Assembly: GCF_027486195.1 (NCBI RefSeq)
Contig: NZ_JAIXPP010000087.1
Location: forward strand, 1 to 64,000
DNA length: 64,000 bases
Direction: 5' to 3'
Origin: Novosphingobium sp.
Lineage (GTDB): Bacteria > Pseudomonadota > Alphaproteobacteria > Sphingomonadales > Sphingomonadaceae
Of the stretch, positions 59,884 to 64,000 are shown in pieces. Numbering within the stretch: the first letter of the stretch is position 1; each line of letters opens with the position of its first letter. Position numbers and translations under genes: made by a program. Under the pieces are notes generated by a model, which searched no databases, was not told the origin of the DNA, and was given only the letters and a program-made list of their open reading frames with translations.

Positions 59884-62682
59884 ATGGCTGCCACTTCCCT
59901 CCCCGCGATCCCCGTCCCGGCGATCCACGCCAGCCACAGTGGCTGCTGGCTGCGCGACTTTGCCGGCACCCGGCCGGTGGGCAAGGGCGAGGCGATCATG
60001 GCGGCGGCCGATACGCCGCTGCTGCTGCTGAATGCGCCGCTGGTGGCGAGCCGGCTGGGCTATCCGGACCTCTCCGGGCTCGATCTGCTGGAACTGTTCG
60101 CGTTCATCCACCCGGCGCGGTTCATGGTGCCGACGCCCAAGGGTCTGGCGCAGGCGCTGGGGCTGGCAGAGCCTGCGAGCGACGACGGCGTGCCCGCGTT
60201 GCTGCAGGCGGCGGCGGATGCGCTGCTCGCTGTCTGCGAGGATCCCGCTTGGCCCGAGCGCGAGGGTGCGTGGAGCGCGCTGCAATCGCTGGTGCGGCTG
60301 CGCTGGCCCTGGGCGGGGCTGCTGAGCCCCCGCATTGCGCAGCCGCAGCGCGCCGAACGCTGGCTCTTCTCGCGCCTGCCGGAATGGGAGGAGGCGCCAG
60401 AGCGGCCACAGCCGGCGCAGATCACGCTCGATGAGGATGCGATCACAGCCCGCCTCGCCGAACTGACCGGCAGCGGGGCGGAAGCGCGCCCGGCGCAGCA
60501 GGCCTATGCGCGGGCGGCGGGCGCGATGTTTGCGCCGCGCGGGCACCAGCGCCAGCCGCACATGGTGCTGGCGCAAGCGGGAACGGGCACCGGCAAGACC
60601 TTCGGCTATCTCGCACCGGCATCGCTTTGGGCCGAGCGTTCGGGCGGGACGGTCTGGGTTTCGACCTACACCAAGGCGCTGCAGCGGCAATTGCGGCGCG
60701 AAAGCAGGGCGGCCTTCCCGCCCGAGCGCGCGGTGCAGGCCGGACGCTCCGGCCCGCCAGTGGTGGTGCGCAAGGGGCGCGAGAATTACCTCTGCCTGCT
60801 GAATCTTGAAGACGCGCTGCAAGGCGGCTTTACCGGGCGGCCAGCGATCATGGCGCAATTGGTCGCACGGTGGGCGGCCTATAGCCAGGATGGCGACATG
60901 ATCGGCGGCGATCTGCCGGGCTGGCTTGGCACGCTGTTCCGCAAGCGGGGGATCACGGCGCTGACCGACCAGCGCGGCGAATGTGTCTATGCCGGGTGCC
61001 CGCATTTCCGCAAATGCTTCATCGAGCGCGCGGCGCGCGCCTCGGCTGGGGCGGAACTGGTGATCGCCAACCACGCACTGGTGATGATCAACGCCGCCCG
61101 CGCGCGCGAGCAGGCGCAGCGGCCGACGCGGATCGTGTTCGACGAAGGGCATCATGTGTTCGAGGCGGCGGACAGCACCTTTGCCGCCGCGCTGACCGGG
61201 GCCGAAACGGTGGAACTGCGGCGCTGGGTGATCGGCCCCGAAGGCAGCCAGCGCGGGCGGCGCCGGGGCCTTGCCGCGCGGCTCGCCGATGTTGCGAGCT
61301 ATGACGACGAAGGTGCCCGCGCGATCGCCGATGCGCGCGAGGCGGCCAGCGCATTGCCGGGCGATGGCTGGCTGGCGCGAGTTGTCGAAGGCGGACCGTT
61401 CGGCCCGATCGAGGACCTGCTCGCCGAAACGCGCGAACTGGTGCTCGCGCGCGACGAAAGCGGCGGGCAGGAAGCGGGATACGGGCTGGAGACCGAAGCG
61501 GCGCAGCTTGGCGGCAGTTTCATCGAAGTGGCGGGCCGCGCGCAGGAAGCGCTTGAGGCGCTGCGCCAGCCGCTGATGCGCCTGGCGCTGCGGCTGGAAG
61601 CCTTGATGGAGGACGGGCCGGACTGGCTCGATGGCCCGGCGCGGGCGCGGATCGAAGGCGCGCGCGGCGCAATTGGCTGGCGCACCGATCTGCTCGCCGG
61701 ATGGGTCAGCCTGCTCGCGCGGCTTGGCGGACCGGGCGATCCCGAATTTGTCGACTGGCTCGCGCTGGAGCGATCCGAAGGGCGCGAATGGGATATCGGG
61801 CTGCATCGGCGCTACCTCGATCCGATGAAGCCCTTTGCCGAGGCGGTGCTGGCTGGCGCGCACGGGGTGATGATGACGTCCGCCACGCTGACCGACGGCG
61901 CGGAGACCCAGAGCGGCGATTGGAGCAGCGCCGTTGCGCGCAGCGGCGCGCCGCATCTCGATGTGCGGCCGCAAGTCTTCGCCGCGGCAAGCCCGTTCGA
62001 CTATGCGCGCAATGCCGAAGTGCTGATCGTGACCGATGTGCCCAAGGGCGATATTCCGGCGCTGGCGAATGCCTATGGGCGGCTGATCGAGGCTTCGGGC
62101 GGCGGCGCGCTCGGCCTCTTCACCGCGATCCGGCGGCTGCGCGCGGTCTATGGCCGGATTGCCGACCGGCTGGCGCGCGGGGGGCTGCCGCTGTTTGCCC
62201 AGCATGTCGATCCGATCGATACGGGTACCTTGGTGGACATCTTCCGCGATGATCCGCGCGCCTCGCTGCTCGGCACCGATGCCTTGCGCGACGGGGTGGA
62301 CGTGCCGGGCCATTCGCTGCGGCTTGTGGTGATGGAACAGGTGCCCTGGCCCAAGCCCTCGATCCTCCACCGCGCGCGGCGACTGGCCCATGCGGAGAAA
62401 TTCGGCGGCGATCAGCGTGGTGGGGGGCAGGCGCATGATGACAGGATCATCCGTGCGCGGTTGGCGCAGGCCTTCGGCCGGCTGATCCGCACCGGAACGG
62501 ACCGGGGGCATTTCGTGGTGCTCTCCTCCGCCTTTCCCTCGCGCCTCCTCTCCGCCTTTCCAGCAGGCACGCCGGTCCGCCGCGTGACGCTCGATGCGGC
62601 TTTACAAAGCGTGGCGGGCCGTGTTTCAGAGAGCGTCGCAGCACCTGCGCCGACCAGCCCGATTGACGAGACCCGCCTTTGA
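59884..62682 (+). CDS. ATP-dependent DNA helicase, DinG/XPD-like with putative Fe-S cluster
   Basis: QAGTGTGKTFGYLAPA Walker A; DEGHHVFEAAD; CVYAGCPHFRKCF cysteines; FGRLIRTGTDRGHFVVL. Confidence 0.9.
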   Translation: MAATSLPAIPVPAIHASHSGCWLRDFAGTRPVGKGEAIMAAADTPLLLLNAPLVASRLGYPDLSGLDLLELFAFIHPARFMVPTPKGLAQALGLAEPASDDGVPALLQAAADALLAVCEDPAWPEREGAWSALQSLVRLRWPWAGLLSPRIAQPQRAERWLFSRLPEWEEAPERPQPAQITLDEDAITARLAELTGSGAEARPAQQAYARAAGAMFAPRGHQRQPHMVLAQAGTGTGKTFGYLAPASLWAERSGGTVWVSTYTKALQRQLRRESRAAFPPERAVQAGRSGPPVVVRKGRENYLCLLNLEDALQGGFTGRPAIMAQLVARWAAYSQDGDMIGGDLPGWLGTLFRKRGITALTDQRGECVYAGCPHFRKCFIERAARASAGAELVIANHALVMINAARAREQAQRPTRIVFDEGHHVFEAADSTFAAALTGAETVELRRWVIGPEGSQRGRRRGLAARLADVASYDDEGARAIADAREAASALPGDGWLARVVEGGPFGPIEDLLAETRELVLARDESGGQEAGYGLETEAAQLGGSFIEVAGRAQEALEALRQPLMRLALRLEALMEDGPDWLDGPARARIEGARGAIGWRTDLLAGWVSLLARLGGPGDPEFVDWLALERSEGREWDIGLHRRYLDPMKPFAEAVLAGAHGVMMTSATLTDGAETQSGDWSSAVARSGAPHLDVRPQVFAAASPFDYARNAEVLIVTDVPKGDIPALANAYGRLIEASGGGALGLFTAIRRLRAVYGRIADRLARGGLPLFAQHVDPIDTGTLVDIFRDDPRASLLGTDALRDGVDVPGHSLRLVVMEQVPWPKPSILHRARRLAHAEKFGGDQRGGGQAHDDRIIRARLAQAFGRLIRTGTDRGHFVVLSSAFPSRLLSAFPAGTPVRRVTLDAALQSVAGRVSESVAAPAPTSPIDETRL

Positions 62683-63224
62683 AAACCCTGGCTCTTCTGC
62701 GCCACGCGAAGTCCGACTGGTCCGATGCGCGGGCGCGAGATTTCGACCGGCCCCTGAATGCGCGCGGGGTGCGCGGGGCGCAGGCGATGGGGCACTATAT
62801 CAAGAGCACCTGCCTGACATTCGAGCGGATCCTCGCCTCGCCCGCCGTGCGCGTGGCAGAAACCATCGAGGAAGCAGGCAAGGCCTGGGGGCACACCTTC
62901 CCGGTCGAATGGGATCGCCGCATCTATCTGGCGAGTTCGGCCACGCTGATCGACCTGCTGCGCGAGCTATCGGGCGAGCCTGACAGCGTGCTGATGATCG
63001 GCCACAATCCCGGCCTCGAAGACCTGATCTTCGACCTCGTGCCCGACGATGGCACCAGCCCGCTGCGCGAGGAAGTGGAAGTGAAGTTCCCCACCGCAAC
63101 CTTTGCGGTGATGGAGCTGAACATCGAGCGCTGGGCCGATCTGGAGGAACACTGCGGGCGGCTGATTTCGATGAAGCGGCCGCGCGATCTTGATCCGGAC
63201 CTGGGGCCGACGCTCAACGATTGA
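62679..63224 (+). CDS. sixA: histidine phosphatase family (SixA-like)
   Basis: MKTLALLRHAKSDWSDARARDFDRPLNARGVRGAQAMG; MIGHNPGLEDL. Confidence 0.92.
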   Translation: MKTLALLRHAKSDWSDARARDFDRPLNARGVRGAQAMGHYIKSTCLTFERILASPAVRVAETIEEAGKAWGHTFPVEWDRRIYLASSATLIDLLRELSGEPDSVLMIGHNPGLEDLIFDLVPDDGTSPLREEVEVKFPTATFAVMELNIERWADLEEHCGRLISMKRPRDLDPDLGPTLND

Positions 63225-63240
63225 GGTGGTGCTGGAATCT

Positions 63241-63410
63241 GTTTCTCGCAGAGACGCCAAGCGAAAGAAGAGCGCAGAGAGCTGATCGGGGCGGCGAAGC
63301 TGCTCCAAATCGACTGTACGGCGGCAGGTGCAAGCATCGAAAAAACAGGAGCCTTTGGCTTAGCGCATCATCTTTGTGCGCTCTGTTTCCTCGGCGTCTC
63401 TGCGAGAAAC
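63241..63410. repeat. 170 bp MITE-like element sharing termini with the GxxExxY cassette
   Basis: 18 bp perfect inverted repeat GTTTCTCGCAGAGACGCC (63241-63258) / GGCGTCTCTGCGAGAAAC (63393-63410); no credible internal ORF. Confidence 0.65.
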
Positions 63411-63430
63411 GCTCAACTTTCTTTGAGCCC

Positions 63431-63883
63431 TCAATCCTCTAGCGCCGCGGCCAGCCCGCCCCGGATCGTTTCGAGGTGGCGGCGCAGGACGCGAAGGGCG
63501 GAGATGATTTCGTCTTCAGCCGGCATGGTGCCAGCGCTCGTCGCAGGCTCGGAAACCGGCGCGGGCGCAACTGCAGACTTGGCGCCGCCCTTCCCCGAAA
63601 GCGCCTGCAGCGCGCCGCGGATGGTGTAGCCTTCGCGGTGGAGGAGCTGATCGATTCGCGCGACGAGCGCGACGTCTTCAGGGCGATAGTAGCGGCGGCC
63701 GCCCGCGCGGGTCAGCGGGCGGAGCATAGGGAACTGTTCTTCCCAATAGCGCAGGACATGCTGCTTGAGGCCGAGCGCCTTCGCTACCTCGCCAATCGTG
63801 CGCAGGGCATCGGGCGCCTTGCCGTCCTGGAACGCAGGAGCGGTGTTTGGCGCGGAACCCGGGGAATCAACTGCTGGCAGCAA
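63431..63883 (-). CDS. MerR family transcriptional regulator
   Basis: [56 protein letters not shown]. Confidence 0.93.
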   Translation of the reverse strand: MLPAVDSPGSAPNTAPAFQDGKAPDALRTIGEVAKALGLKQHVLRYWEEQFPMLRPLTRAGGRRYYRPEDVALVARIDQLLHREGYTIRGALQALSGKGGAKSAVAPAPVSEPATSAGTMPAEDEIISALRVLRRHLETIRGGLAAALED

Positions 63884-64000
63884 TCCGGTCCTTCAGCATC
63901 TGACTTGCGCGGAACGTCATGACGCGGCGCGGGGTGATGGGCACTTCGACGCCGGTCTTGGGATTGCGACCGACGCGTTCGGCCTTGTCCCGTAACAGAA
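63867..64000 (-). CDS. ihfA: integration host factor subunit alpha (C-terminal part, gene truncated by window)
   Basis: Minus-strand [43 protein letters not shown]. Confidence 0.88.
   Translation of the reverse strand, partial: LLRDKAERVGRNPKTGVEVPITPRRVMTFRASQMLKDRIAASS

Noticed and set aside
58741-62511. 1256 aa minus-strand ORF opposite the DinG-like helicase
   Set aside because: Shadow ORF of GC-rich coding DNA. The plus-strand helicase and minus-strand flagellin have clear motifs; the long ORF is low-complexity Arg/Ala/Pro-rich.
63221-63442. 73 aa plus-strand ORF across the 170 bp repeat element
   Set aside because: Low-complexity translation of the repeat arms and no credible start context; not supported as a gene.

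Overview
This 64 kb window is GC-rich and densely packed with genes. The gene content is alphaproteobacterial and looks sphingomonad/Novosphingobium-like; that assignment is inferred from gene content only. I found no rRNA, tRNA, CRISPR array, prophage or classical IS transposase. Most of it is ordinary chromosome: cbb3 oxidase/OmpW/Fnr, cysD-cysNC-cysQ, kynurenine and HPPD genes, pxpABC, lepA, TonB receptors, a GGDEF-EAL-PilZ protein, a globin-coupled chemoreceptor, dnaN, fabD/fabG, ldcA/mpl-like, class I lysS, flagellin, a DinG-like helicase, sixA and ihfA/merR. The most unusual item is a 478 bp unit (50181-50658) between fabD and fabG. It encodes a GxxExxY (PD-(D/E)XK-like) protein and is bounded by inverted repeats GTTTCTCGCAGAGAYGC...GCGTCTCTGCGAGAAAC. 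A second, 170 bp ORF-less copy with the same termini (18 bp perfect inverted repeat) lies at 63241-63410. This looks like a putative mobile or selfish nuclease cassette plus a MITE-like derivative. Other points of interest are FNR boxes upstream of ccoN and fnr, tandem perfect palindromes overlapping the ribosome-binding site of a LuxR-type gene, a REP-like double hairpin between cysD and cysNC, MarR-type palindromes in an AT-rich island, a motif shared by two intergenic regions, and a VOC protein translationally coupled to HPPD.
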